A DNA stretch of 29,425 bases from Desulfobacterales bacterium (GCA_030066455.1 JASJBQ010000036.1:1-29425); one strand, 5' to 3'; counted from the first letter of the stretch, positions 18,304 to 26,277 are shown. Program-made: numbers and translations. Notes: generated from the letters alone by a model not told the origin.

Positions 18304-18414
18304 GAGTGAGGGATGTCATCGGGAAAGACGGCCAAAAAAAAACTGGACAAACAGTCAGGCTCGATGCTATCAAGCCAGTTTAATTTCAAATAATAATCAA
18401 GAGGGGGTGATCCG

Positions 18415-18513
18415 TTGGGCAGTGTCATAAAAAAACGTCGAAAAAAAATGCGCAAACACAAGCACAGAAAACTCTTGGCACGCACGCGCCACCAAAGGCG
18501 AAAGGGTAAATAA
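18415..18513 (+). CDS. bS22 / AURKAIP1-COX24-like small ribosomal protein (32 aa)
   Basis: TTG 18415 starts a 32-codon frame ending at TAA 18511. A strong AGGGGGTGA ribosome site stands 4 nt before it and complements the 16S 3' end well. The product begins GSVIKKRRKKM after the initiator, continues with HRKLLARTR and ends QRRKGK. About 60% of residues are Lys, Arg or His. This closely follows the bacterial bS22 / mitochondrial mS38 (AURKAIP1/COX24) family, which binds rRNA in the small ribosomal subunit; bS22 was described in mycobacterial ribosomes and begins with nearly the same residues. The gene is followed by a bidirectional terminator. Its short length and TTG start make it easy for gene finders to miss. 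The family match is from memory of the motif, not an alignment. Confidence 0.85.
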   Translation: MGSVIKKRRKKMRKHKHRKLLARTRHQRRKGK

Positions 18514-18538
18514 CCCCCTCCGATTCAATTTCAGAAAA

Positions 18539-18580
18539 AAAGCACCAGGGAAAAGCTGTTCCCGGTGCTTTCTTTATCTT
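18539..18580. terminator. Bidirectional terminator between bS22-like gene and hflC
   Basis: AAAGCACC (18539-18546) and GGGAA (18548-18552) pair with TTCCC (18559-18563) and GGTGCTTT (18564-18571). The loop is AAGCTG and there is a single bulged A. The plus side ends in TTTCTTTATCTT. The minus side ends in TTTTTTTCTG, so both converging genes can use it. Confidence 0.9.
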
Positions 18581-18636
18581 CGGACGATTCAGGCCGGCTT
18601 ATCGGACTGGAACTGGCCGGTGCCTGTCAATTCGCA

Positions 18637-19590
18637 TCATTCCAACGTTTTGGGGTACGCTTTAAGGTATTTGAGCAGATCGGAATCTGTTGAAAGAACC
18701 AGGGCGCTGTCGCCACCGATTGACTCGCTGTAGACTTCCAGTGTTTTCAAAAAGGTGTAAAACTCAGGGTCCGCCCCGAAAGCTTCGGCGTAGATGCGAG
18801 TCGCCTCGGCGTCCGCCTTCCCCTTGATGATCTGTGACTGGCGGTAGGCTTCCGAGTTGATTTCCTTCAGGTCGCGTTCTTTGTCGCCCCGAATCTTGCG
18901 TGCTTCCCCTTCGCCTTCCGATCGGAATTTCTCGGCGATCTGCTTGCGTTCGGCAATCATGCGGTTATAGACGGACTCCCTCACCTGATCGACGTAGTTG
19001 ACGCGTTTGATCTGGACGTCCACCATTTCGATGCCGAACTTGTCGAGCTTGGGCTGTGCCTCGGTGAGAATACTGTCGGTAATCGTTTCCCGTCCAGTTG
19101 TAATCCGAAAACTCTGCCGCTGCTGACTGCCCTCATCGTCGATCCCTTCCTCAAACGTATCGAGCTCGCGGTTGCTGCTGCGCACCGTTTCGATCAGACG
19201 ATAGCTGGTCACCGCGTTGCGAACCGCAGGGTCAATGATATCGTTCAGGCGGCTGTTGGCGCTCATCACGTCGCCGACGGTCTCGCGGAATTTGACCGGG
19301 TCCGTGATCTTCCAGCGGGCGAAGGAATCCACCCAGATAAATGTCTTGTCCAGTGTGGGAATCTGGCCGGGATCGCCGTCCCATTGCTGGAGATTCTTGG
19401 GATACTTGTTGACCGTGTCGATAAACGGAATTCTGAAATTGAGTCCCGGGTTGGTGATGGGTTGGCGCACGATTTTACCGAAGCGGGTTAAAACCACCTG
19501 TTCGGTCTCGTCGACGATGAAAGCGGCGGAATAGGCGGTTGCCGCCAGGGCTAGCGCAATCACGACAAGAATGGCAATTTTATTGTTCAT
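18637..19590 (-). CDS. hflC: HflC, SPFH/band-7 membrane protein
   Basis: A 317-residue inner-membrane protein. It has one N-terminal membrane segment (about residues 4-24, AILVVIALALAATAYSAAFIV), then the prohibitin/SPFH domain (QVVLTRFGKIVRQPI, PGLNFRIPF) and a long helical C-terminal part (YNRMIAERKQIAEKFRSEGEG). With HflK it forms the large periplasmic cage that surrounds and modulates the FtsH protease. ATG 19590 is preferred over the further-upstream TTG because AGGGG stands 8 nt before it; this start overlaps the last 11 nt of hflK, so translation is coupled. It ends about 65 nt from a bidirectional terminator. Confidence 0.96.
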   Translation of the reverse strand: MNNKIAILVVIALALAATAYSAAFIVDETEQVVLTRFGKIVRQPITNPGLNFRIPFIDTVNKYPKNLQQWDGDPGQIPTLDKTFIWVDSFARWKITDPVKFRETVGDVMSANSRLNDIIDPAVRNAVTSYRLIETVRSSNRELDTFEEGIDDEGSQQRQSFRITTGRETITDSILTEAQPKLDKFGIEMVDVQIKRVNYVDQVRESVYNRMIAERKQIAEKFRSEGEGEARKIRGDKERDLKEINSEAYRQSQIIKGKADAEATRIYAEAFGADPEFYTFLKTLEVYSESIGGDSALVLSTDSDLLKYLKAYPKTLE

Positions 19591-20632
19591 TGGGTGCCCC
19601 TGCAAAATTCTTCAAATTGGTTTGGTTGAGGTTGAGAAGCGGCAGCAGATTGCTCTGGTTGTCATCAACAATGTACTTGGGCCCCATACGCGGCAGCAGA
19701 TCCTTGAGGGTTTCCAGGTAGAGCCGCCGGGCCGTGACGTCCTTGGCTTTGACATATTCGGCGTACACCGAATTGAAGCGGTCGGCATCGCCCTTGGCAC
19801 GGTTCACCCGGTCGAGGGCATAACCCTCGGCCGCTTTGACCACGCGCTCGGCATCGCCGCGGGCCGTGGGAATGGCTTTGTTGTATTCCTCGCGGGCCTG
19901 ATAGATCATGCGCTCCTTTTCCTGGGTGGCCTGGTTGACTTCGTTGAAGGAGTCCTGAACCGGGCCCGGCACATTGGTGCGCTTCATTTCGATCGTGCTG
20001 ATGGTGATGCCGGCTTCGGAGTTGTCGAGTTCGGTCTGCAGCACGATTTTGGCGGCATCGGCGATCTCGGCGCGTTTGGTCAGAATTTCATTGATGCTGC
20101 GGTCGCCGACGACAAGGCGCATTGAGGCTTCCGACATGTCGCGCAGCAACCGGGTGACGTTCTGCACCTTGAAGAGGTAGTTGTAGGGGTCGTTGACGCG
20201 GTACTGAACGATCCAGGGCACGACGCCGACATTGAGATCGCCGGTCAGCATGAGGGATTCATTGCTGTTTTCGGTGGTAAACGTGGAACGCCCACGTCCG
20301 CTGCCGCGCTGGCTGGCGAAGCCGAATTCCTCTTTCAAAATGCGGCGTACCGGTACCGGTGTGACCGTTTCGATGCCGAAGGGCAGCTTGAAGTTCAGAC
20401 CCGGCTGTGTGGTCTTGATGTATTTGCCGAAACGCTGGACAACACCCACCTCTTCGGTATCAATTTTATAAACGGTCGTGTAGATGCCCAGGACGACAAC
20501 GAGCAATACAAATACGATGGGGCCACCGGGGATCTTGATATTTTTCAGATTCTTAACCACCTCGTCCACCTGGGGGGGCGTGGGGCCGCGGCTTTGCTGC
20601 TGTTGTTTCAGTTTTTCCCAATCCCAACTCAT
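19580..20632 (-). CDS. hflK: HflK, SPFH/band-7 membrane protein
   Basis: A 350-residue partner of HflC. The start is MSWDWEKLKQQQQSRGPTPP with AGGA about 9 nt upstream (plus 20642-20645). The open frame runs 37 codons further, but those residues are unlike the family. A Pro/Gln-rich cytoplasmic N-terminus precedes one membrane segment (about residues 35-56, GGPIVFVLLVVVLGIYTTVY). The SPFH domain follows (VGVVQRFGKYIKTTQPGLNF), then the helical stretch (QATQEKERMIYQAREEYNKA). The complex regulates FtsH-dependent proteolysis. The usual E. coli neighbours hfq and hflX are absent here. Confidence 0.96.
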   Translation of the reverse strand: MSWDWEKLKQQQQSRGPTPPQVDEVVKNLKNIKIPGGPIVFVLLVVVLGIYTTVYKIDTEEVGVVQRFGKYIKTTQPGLNFKLPFGIETVTPVPVRRILKEEFGFASQRGSGRGRSTFTTENSNESLMLTGDLNVGVVPWIVQYRVNDPYNYLFKVQNVTRLLRDMSEASMRLVVGDRSINEILTKRAEIADAAKIVLQTELDNSEAGITISTIEMKRTNVPGPVQDSFNEVNQATQEKERMIYQAREEYNKAIPTARGDAERVVKAAEGYALDRVNRAKGDADRFNSVYAEYVKAKDVTARRLYLETLKDLLPRMGPKYIVDDNQSNLLPLLNLNQTNLKNFAGAPNEQ

Positions 20633-20768
20633 TTTCGTTTTCCTATCTGATTGTGGTTGTGCGATGATTGCCGCAATGCGGTTTATGAAAAAAGGTAAGG
20701 TCTGATCCGGCCGGAGGCAAATCCCGAAACCGCCGGCGGTCATGGGTGTCGGAGCGTCGGGTGCCCAA

Positions 20769-20798
20769 ATAATTAGGTTACCGAATGATGCAAGTCAA
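20769..20798 (-). promoter_or_regulatory. Possible promoter of hflK-hflC
   Basis: On the minus strand, TTGACT (20798-20793), an 18-nt spacer and AATTAT (20774-20769); matches are 5 of 6 and 4 of 6. It lies about 140 nt before the hflK start. Confidence 0.4.
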
Positions 20799-20974
20799 GC
20801 AAAAAGGCGGTGGCTTCACGGTTTGGGGATGGTTTGCGCTGCCCGGGGCCGTGCGCCCGGGCGTTGCTGAAATCACGGTAATCCTGCCCGGCGCCTACTT
20901 GTCAGACCCGGTTGGCTTGCGGCCGCATGCGTTTTCCGGTAGCGGATGCTCTGGCCGCTGCCGGGCGCCGGGAT

Positions 20975-21002
20975 TTGACATTGCGGCGCTTGCCGGTATA
21001 GA
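20975..21002 (+). promoter_or_regulatory. sigma70-type promoter of the dciA-trmN6 pair
   Basis: Perfect TTGACA (20975-20980), a 16-nt spacer and TATAGA (20997-21002). It is the only good promoter in the region and lies about 60 nt before the DciA-like start. Confidence 0.7.
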
Positions 21003-21062
21003 GCGCAAGGCATCGGCCCTTTCTTCCAACCGAGTTGTCAGCATCTTGTGGATGGGCGTTCC

Positions 21063-21389
21063 ATGACGGATGGAAAAGACAAAGGCGCGGGGATGACGCC
21101 CATCGAGGGCATACTGACCCGCATGCTGCGCCAGTACCGCAGCGAGTTGGAGCTGGACCCCGAACGCATCGGGTCGATCTGGGAACGTGCGGTTGGGGCG
21201 ACCATTGCCCGTAACGCGCAACCGGCGGCTATCAAGCAGCGTCGTCTGATCGTTCATGTCAGCAGCTCGGTTTGGCTGCAGGAGCTGCACTTTCGGAAAG
21301 CGGCCCTGATCGAAAGCGTCAACCGTGAAGCCGGCCAGGTCGTGCTGGAAGAAATTCAATTCCGCATCGGGCCATTGAAGCCATCGTGA
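21063..21389 (+). CDS. DciA-like DUF721 protein
   Basis: A 108-residue small protein of the DUF721/DciA family. The core reads RIGSIWERAVGATIARNAQP, then RRLIVHVSSSVWLQELHFRK and a hydrophobic end. This is the compact KH-like fold of DciA, the helicase loader that recruits DnaB in bacteria lacking DnaC. The start is uncertain: ATG 21063 is chosen, but GTG 21048 and ATG 21093 are in frame and no clear ribosome site decides. Its stop overlaps the next gene's GTG start, so both genes share a message. Family assignment is good; the helicase-loader role is inferred from family knowledge. Confidence 0.8.
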   Translation: MTDGKDKGAGMTPIEGILTRMLRQYRSELELDPERIGSIWERAVGATIARNAQPAAIKQRRLIVHVSSSVWLQELHFRKAALIESVNREAGQVVLEEIQFRIGPLKPS

Positions 21390-22141
21390 GGCAGTCGGTT
21401 TTGACGGATAAGCACACGACGACCGACACGTTCTTCGGCGGGCGTCTCGTCGTTCACCAGGATCGCCACGGCTACCGCTTTTCGATCGATGCCGTTCTCC
21501 TCGCGCACCAGGTGACATTCCGCCAAGCCGACCGGCATGTGGTCGATTTCGGAACCGGCTCCGGCATTCTTCCGCTTCTGCTGGCCTACCGCCATGCGGC
21601 GCTTTCGATCTGCGGCGTGGAAATTCAACCCGCTCTGGCCCGCATGGCCCGCAAAAATGTCCAGGCCAACGGTCTGGCGGATCGTATTCAGATCCTCGAA
21701 GCCGACCTGCAGACCCTCAACCCGGCGCGCCTGGGCTATTCGGCGGATGTGGTCGTGAGCAATCCGCCCTATCGTCAAGCGAACTCCGGTCGGATCAACC
21801 CCAACCGGGAGCGCGCCCTGGCGCGGCACGAAATTGCCATCACGCTGGAAGGCTTGGTGCGCGCCGTCCGGCGGGTGTTGCGAACAGGGGGATACTTCTG
21901 GACCATTTACCCGGCCCAACGCCTGCCGGACCTGATCGGCAACCTGCAGCACTTTAATATGGCGCCCAAAATCATGCGCCTGGTGCATTCCCATGCCAAC
22001 AGTGAGGCCAAGATGGTCCTGATGGCGGCGGTCAAGGGGGCTTCGGCCGGGCTGGCGGTCGGGCCGCCACTGGTCATCTACCGGGACGCAAAGCACTACT
22101 CCGAGGAAGTGCAGCGCATGTTGTCGCCGGCGCAACCCTGA
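21386..22141 (+). CDS. TrmN6-like tRNA1(Val) adenine-N6 methyltransferase
   Basis: A 251-residue class I SAM-dependent methyltransferase. Motif I is VVDFGTGSGILPL (about residues 52-64), the acidic SAM ligand region is ICGVEIQP, and the catalytic NPPY is at residues 126-129, typical of N6-adenine methyltransferases. The N-terminus TFFGGRLVVHQDRHGYRFSIDAVLLA is characteristic of TrmN6 (YfiC), which methylates A37 of tRNA1(Val). Related enzymes of the NPPY class can modify other RNAs, so the exact substrate is not certain. The GTG start at 21386 overlaps the upstream TGA (GTGA), a translational coupling signal. It is convergent with the DUF1015 gene. Confidence 0.85.
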   Translation: MRQSVLTDKHTTTDTFFGGRLVVHQDRHGYRFSIDAVLLAHQVTFRQADRHVVDFGTGSGILPLLLAYRHAALSICGVEIQPALARMARKNVQANGLADRIQILEADLQTLNPARLGYSADVVVSNPPYRQANSGRINPNRERALARHEIAITLEGLVRAVRRVLRTGGYFWTIYPAQRLPDLIGNLQHFNMAPKIMRLVHSHANSEAKMVLMAAVKGASAGLAVGPPLVIYRDAKHYSEEVQRMLSPAQP

Positions 22142-22164
22142 GAAGGGCGCATTCTTCGAAGAGA

Positions 22165-23502
22165 TCAGGCATGCTCCGCAAGGGCGCGCATCACCAGGCC
22201 GGTGATGACTTTGGGGGCAAAATAGGTTGTCTTGCGCGGCATGCTCAAGCCTGCTTCGGCAATGGCTCTCACCTTTTCCACCGGGGTCGGTTTGAGGATA
22301 AAGGCCATGGCATATTCCCCCCGCCTTACATCCGCAACCGCCTCGGCGGCGCTGTGGCGAAAGTGGATGCTTTCCGCATCTTCCAGCCGGGAGCGGTCCA
22401 TTTCGAGCAGTTCCGCCAAGACGAAATCCGACAGCAGGGTAACGTTCAGCTGACGCAGCGGGGCGGGGAGATCCGCTGGATAGATGCGTGTTTGGGCATC
22501 CGGCCGCAGTTGCATGAGGTGAAGGCGGTCGTCGCCGTGAAGAACGACCCCCAGGCCTTGCTCCGCGGGAATGCGATCGAGGGCGGCGCATAGATCACGC
22601 GTGGCATCCTGACTGCGGCCGGGAGAAACGGCGATGGGCCGGCAGTCAAAATACGGCCGGGCGCGTTCGAGGAAGGCGGTTTTCAGGTGGGGGGCCACCC
22701 GGGGCAGCATTCTGTGGGCCGGCAATACCTGCAGGCCGGGATCCTGCATGCTGCTGATATACATCAGTGTGCCGTTGGCCGGGTGCGTCGCGTTGAATTC
22801 CGCATTGTTCCGGGCGCATTCCGCCTGGTAGGCCAGGCAGGTTTCGTAGCGGTGATGGCCGTCGGCAATATAGAGGCGGTGATCTTTGAATCCGGCCTGA
22901 ATTTCAGCGTTGGTTTTCTTATCCGTCAGGCGCCAGATGCGGTGACGGTGGCCGTTTTCGTCTTCGAAGTCCTGCAGCGGGGAGCGCCCCTCGACCTGCA
23001 ACCGAAGACGGTCCATGAGACTGTCCGCATCGTTGAAAACGGCAAAGATGGGGCTGGTGTTCAGACCGCAGGCCCGCATGAGGCCCAGTCTTTCCGACTT
23101 GATTTGGGGAAACGTCTTTTCGTGGGGCAGGATATGGCCATCAGGGCTGAAGGCTTCAAGCCCCACTTGAGCGATAAGTCCCCAGCGGGTGGCCGTCTTC
23201 TGACCGGTGCCGTAGCGGGTCGCGATTAGATAATAAGAGGGCTCCTGATCACGGGTCAGCACGCCCTGGTCTTGCCATGCTTCCAGATACCCGCGGGCCC
23301 GTGTATGGGCGTTGTCTTGGCGGTCGTCACCTGCCGAGGTGCGCCCCAGTTCGATGCGGATGATGTTGAACGGGCTGCGGTCGTAATAGCCCGACTGCTG
23401 CGTTTCGGAAATAACATCGTAAGGGGGGGTGACCACGTTTGCCAAGGATTCGATTTTGGCGAGGTTGTAACGGATGCCGCAAAAGGGTTCGACCGTTGCC
23501 AT
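22165..23502 (-). CDS. DUF1015-family protein
   Basis: A 445-residue cytoplasmic protein. The start is MATVEPFCGIRYN, with AAGGA 8-9 nt before ATG 23502; the longer open frame to 23742 has no family features. Diagnostic motifs are VVTPPYDVISETQ near the N-terminus and YIADGHHRYETCLAYQ in the middle, with the DGHHR pattern shared with ParB-like folds. DUF1015 proteins are widespread, often lie near serine biosynthesis genes, and have no firmly established role here. No serA or serC lies in this window. A weak promoter-like pair (TTGCTT, 18 nt, TAGTAT on the minus strand) lies around 23620-23650. The gene ends 23 nt from the converging TrmN6-like gene. Confidence 0.9.
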   Translation of the reverse strand: MATVEPFCGIRYNLAKIESLANVVTPPYDVISETQQSGYYDRSPFNIIRIELGRTSAGDDRQDNAHTRARGYLEAWQDQGVLTRDQEPSYYLIATRYGTGQKTATRWGLIAQVGLEAFSPDGHILPHEKTFPQIKSERLGLMRACGLNTSPIFAVFNDADSLMDRLRLQVEGRSPLQDFEDENGHRHRIWRLTDKKTNAEIQAGFKDHRLYIADGHHRYETCLAYQAECARNNAEFNATHPANGTLMYISSMQDPGLQVLPAHRMLPRVAPHLKTAFLERARPYFDCRPIAVSPGRSQDATRDLCAALDRIPAEQGLGVVLHGDDRLHLMQLRPDAQTRIYPADLPAPLRQLNVTLLSDFVLAELLEMDRSRLEDAESIHFRHSAAEAVADVRRGEYAMAFILKPTPVEKVRAIAEAGLSMPRKTTYFAPKVITGLVMRALAEHA

Positions 23503-23700
23503 GTAGGGATCCTTCGTGCCCCACCTGTGCCGGAAAGACATCGGCTTGCCGAGGCCGACGGCAGAAAGGGCGCAGGGGGTTGATGCCGGTGGTGAAGTTA
23601 GAGACTTGGCGGGTCTGATACTAGATTCACCCGCGGCCATCAAGCAAAAAAGCAAGATGCGGTGTCGGTTTTCCGGAGTGATGCGCATTGACGATGAGGA

Positions 23701-23729
23701 TTGACACTCCAGCGGACAGTTGCTATAGA
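23701..23729 (+). promoter_or_regulatory. Near-consensus promoter of tRNA-Ser
   Basis: TTGACA (23701-23706), an exact 17-nt spacer and TATAGA (23724-23729). The expected start is about 23736, some 23 nt before the first tRNA. This is the best promoter in the window. Confidence 0.85.
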
Positions 23730-23758
23730 TCCAAATTCTCAAGAATGCGCCCGGTTAC

Positions 23759-23852
23759 GGAGAGGTTGCCGAGTGGCTGAAGGCCCCGCTCTCGAAAAGC
23801 GGTATTCCGGCTAAAACCGGGATCGTGGGTTCGAATCCCACCCTCTCCGCCA
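23759..23852 (+). tRNA. tRNA-Ser (anticodon CGA)
   Basis: The acceptor stem GGAGAGG (23759-23765) pairs with CCTCTCC (23842-23848) and encoded CCA ends at 23852. The anticodon arm is CCGCT-CTCGAAA-AGCGG, with CGA at 23793-23795, reading UCG. The long variable arm (CCGG, six-base loop, CCGG) and the TTCGAAT T-loop mark a class II serine tRNA. A strong promoter precedes it. Confidence 0.97.
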
Positions 23853-23863
23853 GGGGCGTTCGC

Positions 23864-23891
23864 AGCGGGCCGCATTCGCGGGCCGCTTTTT
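23864..23891 (+). terminator. Terminator between the two tRNA-Ser genes
   Basis: AGCGGGCCGC (23864-23873) pairs with GCGGGCCGCT (23878-23887) with one G-G mismatch and the loop ATTC, then T23887-23891. It follows the first tRNA by 11 nt. It may end or attenuate the first transcript before the second tRNA. Confidence 0.7.
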
Positions 23892-23909
23892 CGTGTCGGC
23901 GCTCGATGC

Positions 23910-24003
23910 GGAGAGATGACCGAGTTGGCTGAAGGTGCACGACTGGAAATCGTGTGTGCCGTTTATAGCGGCACCGAGGGTTCGAATCCCTCTCTCTCCG
24001 CCA
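23910..24003 (+). tRNA. tRNA-Ser (anticodon GGA)
   Basis: The acceptor GGAGAGA (23910-23916) pairs with TCTCTCC (23993-23999) and CCA is encoded at 24001-24003. The anticodon arm is CACGA-CTGGAAA-TCGTG, with GGA at 23945-23947, reading UCC and UCU. The variable arm GTGCCG-loop-CGGCAC is long, as in all serine tRNAs. It lies 57 nt after the first tRNA. No separate promoter is obvious between them, so readthrough past the intervening hairpin or an unseen promoter is needed. Confidence 0.97.
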
Positions 24004-24164
24004 TTCCTTCCCGTTTTCGTCCCCGGCTGCCTCACCGCTGCCCCGCGAAGATAATCATCCGGCCGCGCGTCCGTTTTTTGCTTGCCGTTTGAGATGGGGT
24101 TCATTATGTTACGCCGAAACCGAGAGGCGGCCCTCATTTCTGACGCAGAGGATTGTTGTCATTC

Positions 24165-25886
24165 ATGGGATATCTGGTACTTGCCCGTAAATATCGTCCC
24201 CAGCTTTTCGATGAAGTCGTGGGGCAGGCGCACGTTACGCAGACGCTGGTCAATGCCATTCGGCATGGGCGGGTGGCGCATGCCATCCTGTTCTCAGGGC
24301 CGCGGGGCACCGGTAAGACAACGGTGGCGCGCATTGTGGCCAAGGCCGTGAACTGCGGCCAGACCGCCGGGTCCAATCCCTGCAACACCTGCCGTTCCTG
24401 TGTCGACATTACCAGCGGCAGCGCCGCCGACGTTTTCGAAATCGACGGGGCCTCCAACAACAGCGTCGACCAAGTGCGGGAATTGCGGGAAAACGCCAAG
24501 TACATGCCGGCCCACAGCCCGTTCAAGATCTACATCATCGACGAAGTCCACATGCTGAGCACGCCGGCCTTCAACGCACTGCTTAAAACCCTGGAAGAAC
24601 CCCCGCCGCATGTCATGTTCATGTTTGCCACCACCGAGTCCCACAAAATACCGATCACGATCCTCTCCCGCTGCCAGCGCTATGATTTCCGGCGGGTGGG
24701 ATTCGACCAGATCGTGGCGCATATGGCGCAGTTGTGCCGCCAGGAGAACACCACGCTTCCCGAGGAGAGTCTGGCCGTCATTGCCCGGGAAGCCGGTGGC
24801 AGCATGCGCGACGCGCTCAGCCTGCTCGACCAGGTCATGACCTGCGCGGAGGGCGCCCTGACCCACGATCAGGTGCTGGAAATTTTAGGGACGGTTGACC
24901 GTCGTTTGTTGACGAACCTTGCCGCAGCCCTTCTTGCGGGCGATGCCCCTCAAGTGCTTGAAGCCATCGATGCGGTTTACCAGCGCGGTCAGGATCTAAA
25001 AAAGCTCTACCAGGATCTGGTGGCCCACGTGCGTAATCTCCTGGTGGCCAAACTCAGCGAGCGGGCCGATCATCTGGTGGACTTGCCCGCATCCGAAATC
25101 GACCGGCTGCGGCGCAGCGTGACGTCCATCTCCCCCGCAGCGCTGAACCATGTGCTCAATGCCCTTTTTCGTGACGAGGCCGCCGTTCGCCTCTCCATGC
25201 ATCCCCGTCTGGCCCTCGAGACCAGTCTGATTCGGATATGTGAGCTGCAGCCCGCCCTGCCGATCGACGGCCTGATCGCCAAGATCGATCAACTGCGCCG
25301 TCAAATCCGTGAAAGCGGCGGGGCTGCGCCGACGGCTCCGGCCGGCGTTGCGGACACGGAACCAGCGGCCCGCCAAGACACGGCGGCAGACGCAACACCA
25401 CCTGACAAGGGCGTCGAAACACCCACGGCTTCCGCCGAAGCCCAGGCGGCGTCACCGCCTCGGCCGCTGCGGGCGGTCGGGCAAGCCGCCCGCAAAGATT
25501 TCTGGCAGGAGATACTGGGGGCACTGCAGGCGAGCCATCCGGCCCTGGCTGCCAACCTTAAGACCGCCTGCCTGCTGTCGCTGGATGAAAACAAAATCGA
25601 AATCGAACTTCAGGGCAACGATTTCAACCTCAAGCGCGTGCGGCGCCAAGACAGTCTGGCGGCCGTGCAGAATGCCTGCCATGCGCTCAGCGGCCACCGT
25701 CCCCGGATTGTTATCCAGGGCAAGGCCATCGATCCTGTGGATCGAAAAAAAAAAAAAGAACGTGAAACGCAGGCTCGCCAGGAGGCGCTGAGCCATCCGC
25801 TGGTGGCCGAGGCGGTCGAGCTCTTCGACGGCAAGATCGTCGACGTGAAGATACCGGAGACGCAAGCGGATCGCAAGGATGCCTGA
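24165..25886 (+). CDS. dnaX: DNA polymerase III subunit gamma/tau (clamp loader)
   Basis: A 573-residue clamp-loader ATPase that loads the sliding clamp and couples replisome parts. ATG 24165 gives the normal family start MGYLVLARKYRP, though its ribosome site (GAGG about 14 nt away) is poor. Motifs: Walker A GPRGTGKT at 45-52; zinc cysteines C64, C73, C76, C79; Walker B IYIIDEVH at 122-129; and the SRC motif at 168-170. Domain III and an Ala/Pro-rich linker (about residues 385-445) follow. Near the 3' end is a tract of 13 A (25745-25757). A slip of one base there would stop translation at TGA 25763-25765 (-1 frame) or 25789-25791 (+1), giving a product shorter by roughly 30-40 residues. That is reminiscent of tau/gamma slippage in other species but much nearer the C-terminus. 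Confidence 0.95.
   Translation: MGYLVLARKYRPQLFDEVVGQAHVTQTLVNAIRHGRVAHAILFSGPRGTGKTTVARIVAKAVNCGQTAGSNPCNTCRSCVDITSGSAADVFEIDGASNNSVDQVRELRENAKYMPAHSPFKIYIIDEVHMLSTPAFNALLKTLEEPPPHVMFMFATTESHKIPITILSRCQRYDFRRVGFDQIVAHMAQLCRQENTTLPEESLAVIAREAGGSMRDALSLLDQVMTCAEGALTHDQVLEILGTVDRRLLTNLAAALLAGDAPQVLEAIDAVYQRGQDLKKLYQDLVAHVRNLLVAKLSERADHLVDLPASEIDRLRRSVTSISPAALNHVLNALFRDEAAVRLSMHPRLALETSLIRICELQPALPIDGLIAKIDQLRRQIRESGGAAPTAPAGVADTEPAARQDTAADATPPDKGVETPTASAEAQAASPPRPLRAVGQAARKDFWQEILGALQASHPALAANLKTACLLSLDENKIEIELQGNDFNLKRVRRQDSLAAVQNACHALSGHRPRIVIQGKAIDPVDRKKKKERETQARQEALSHPLVAEAVELFDGKIVDVKIPETQADRKDA
25745..25757 (+). repeat. A13 homopolymer inside dnaX
   Basis: Thirteen A (the last base of CGA plus four AAA codons), followed by GAA. 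In frame it encodes Lys-Lys-Lys-Lys. It is a possible slippage site for RNA polymerase or the ribosome and is also prone to sequencing error. Confidence 0.9.
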
Positions 25887-25937
25887 TCCGGCCGTTGGCC
25901 GGCCGACGCATGAAACTATTGTAAGGGAGGAAAGACG

Positions 25938-26249
25938 ATGAAGGGCATGGGCAACATGATGAAACAGGCCCAGAAACTCCAAGCCAAGATGTTGAAGATG
26001 CAGGAAGAACTTGCCGGCCGGACGGTGGAGGCGTCGGCCGGCGGCGGCATGGTCAGGGTAACGGCCAACGGGCGGCAGCAGATCGTCTCGATTGCCATCG
26101 ACCGCGAAGTCGTGGATCCCGATGATGTCGATATGCTGCAGGACCTGGTGCTGGCGGCGGTCAATGATGCGCTGGCCAAATCCCAGGAGATGGTGTCCTC
26201 CGAAATGGGCAAACTCACCGGGGGCATGAACATTCCCGGACTCATCTGA
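25938..26249 (+). CDS. ybaB: YbaB/EbfC nucleoid-associated protein
   Basis: A 103-residue DNA-binding protein that forms small tweezer-like dimers on the nucleoid. The Met/Lys/Gln-rich first helix ([22 protein letters not shown]) is typical. So are the central [16 protein letters not shown] and the Asp/Val [20 protein letters not shown] helix. Length is normal. The start has AAGGGAGG about 8 nt upstream. It sits between dnaX and recR, the conserved dnaX-ybaB-recR order of many bacteria, and is probably cotranscribed with both. Confidence 0.95.
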   Translation: MKGMGNMMKQAQKLQAKMLKMQEELAGRTVEASAGGGMVRVTANGRQQIVSIAIDREVVDPDDVDMLQDLVLAAVNDALAKSQEMVSSEMGKLTGGMNIPGLI

Positions 26250-26277
26250 GCTTCGCCACCAAAGCACCGAGACAGCG

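Larger units (their letters stand above)
20633..21062. other. 430-bp divergent intergenic region hflK / dciA-like
   Basis: It holds the hflK promoter candidate (20769-20798) and the dciA promoter (20975-21002). It also holds a GC hairpin, GCCCGGG (20841-20847) with CCCGGGC (20856-20862). Open frames inside (20785-21066, and part of 20895-21518 on the minus strand) look spurious. Confidence 0.5.

Noticed and set aside
20785..21066. 93-residue plus frame in the hflK/dciA gap
   Set aside because: No family features and poor ribosome site; it runs over the dciA promoter.
21356..22591. 411-residue minus-strand frame over the TrmN6-like gene
   Set aside because: The plus-strand gene has clear methyltransferase motifs; the minus product is Arg/Gly/Pro-rich without features.
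23755..23940. Short minus frame over tRNA-Ser
   Set aside because: It is antisense to the tRNA, and such tRNA-derived peptides (RVGFEPT type) are a well-known annotation artefact.
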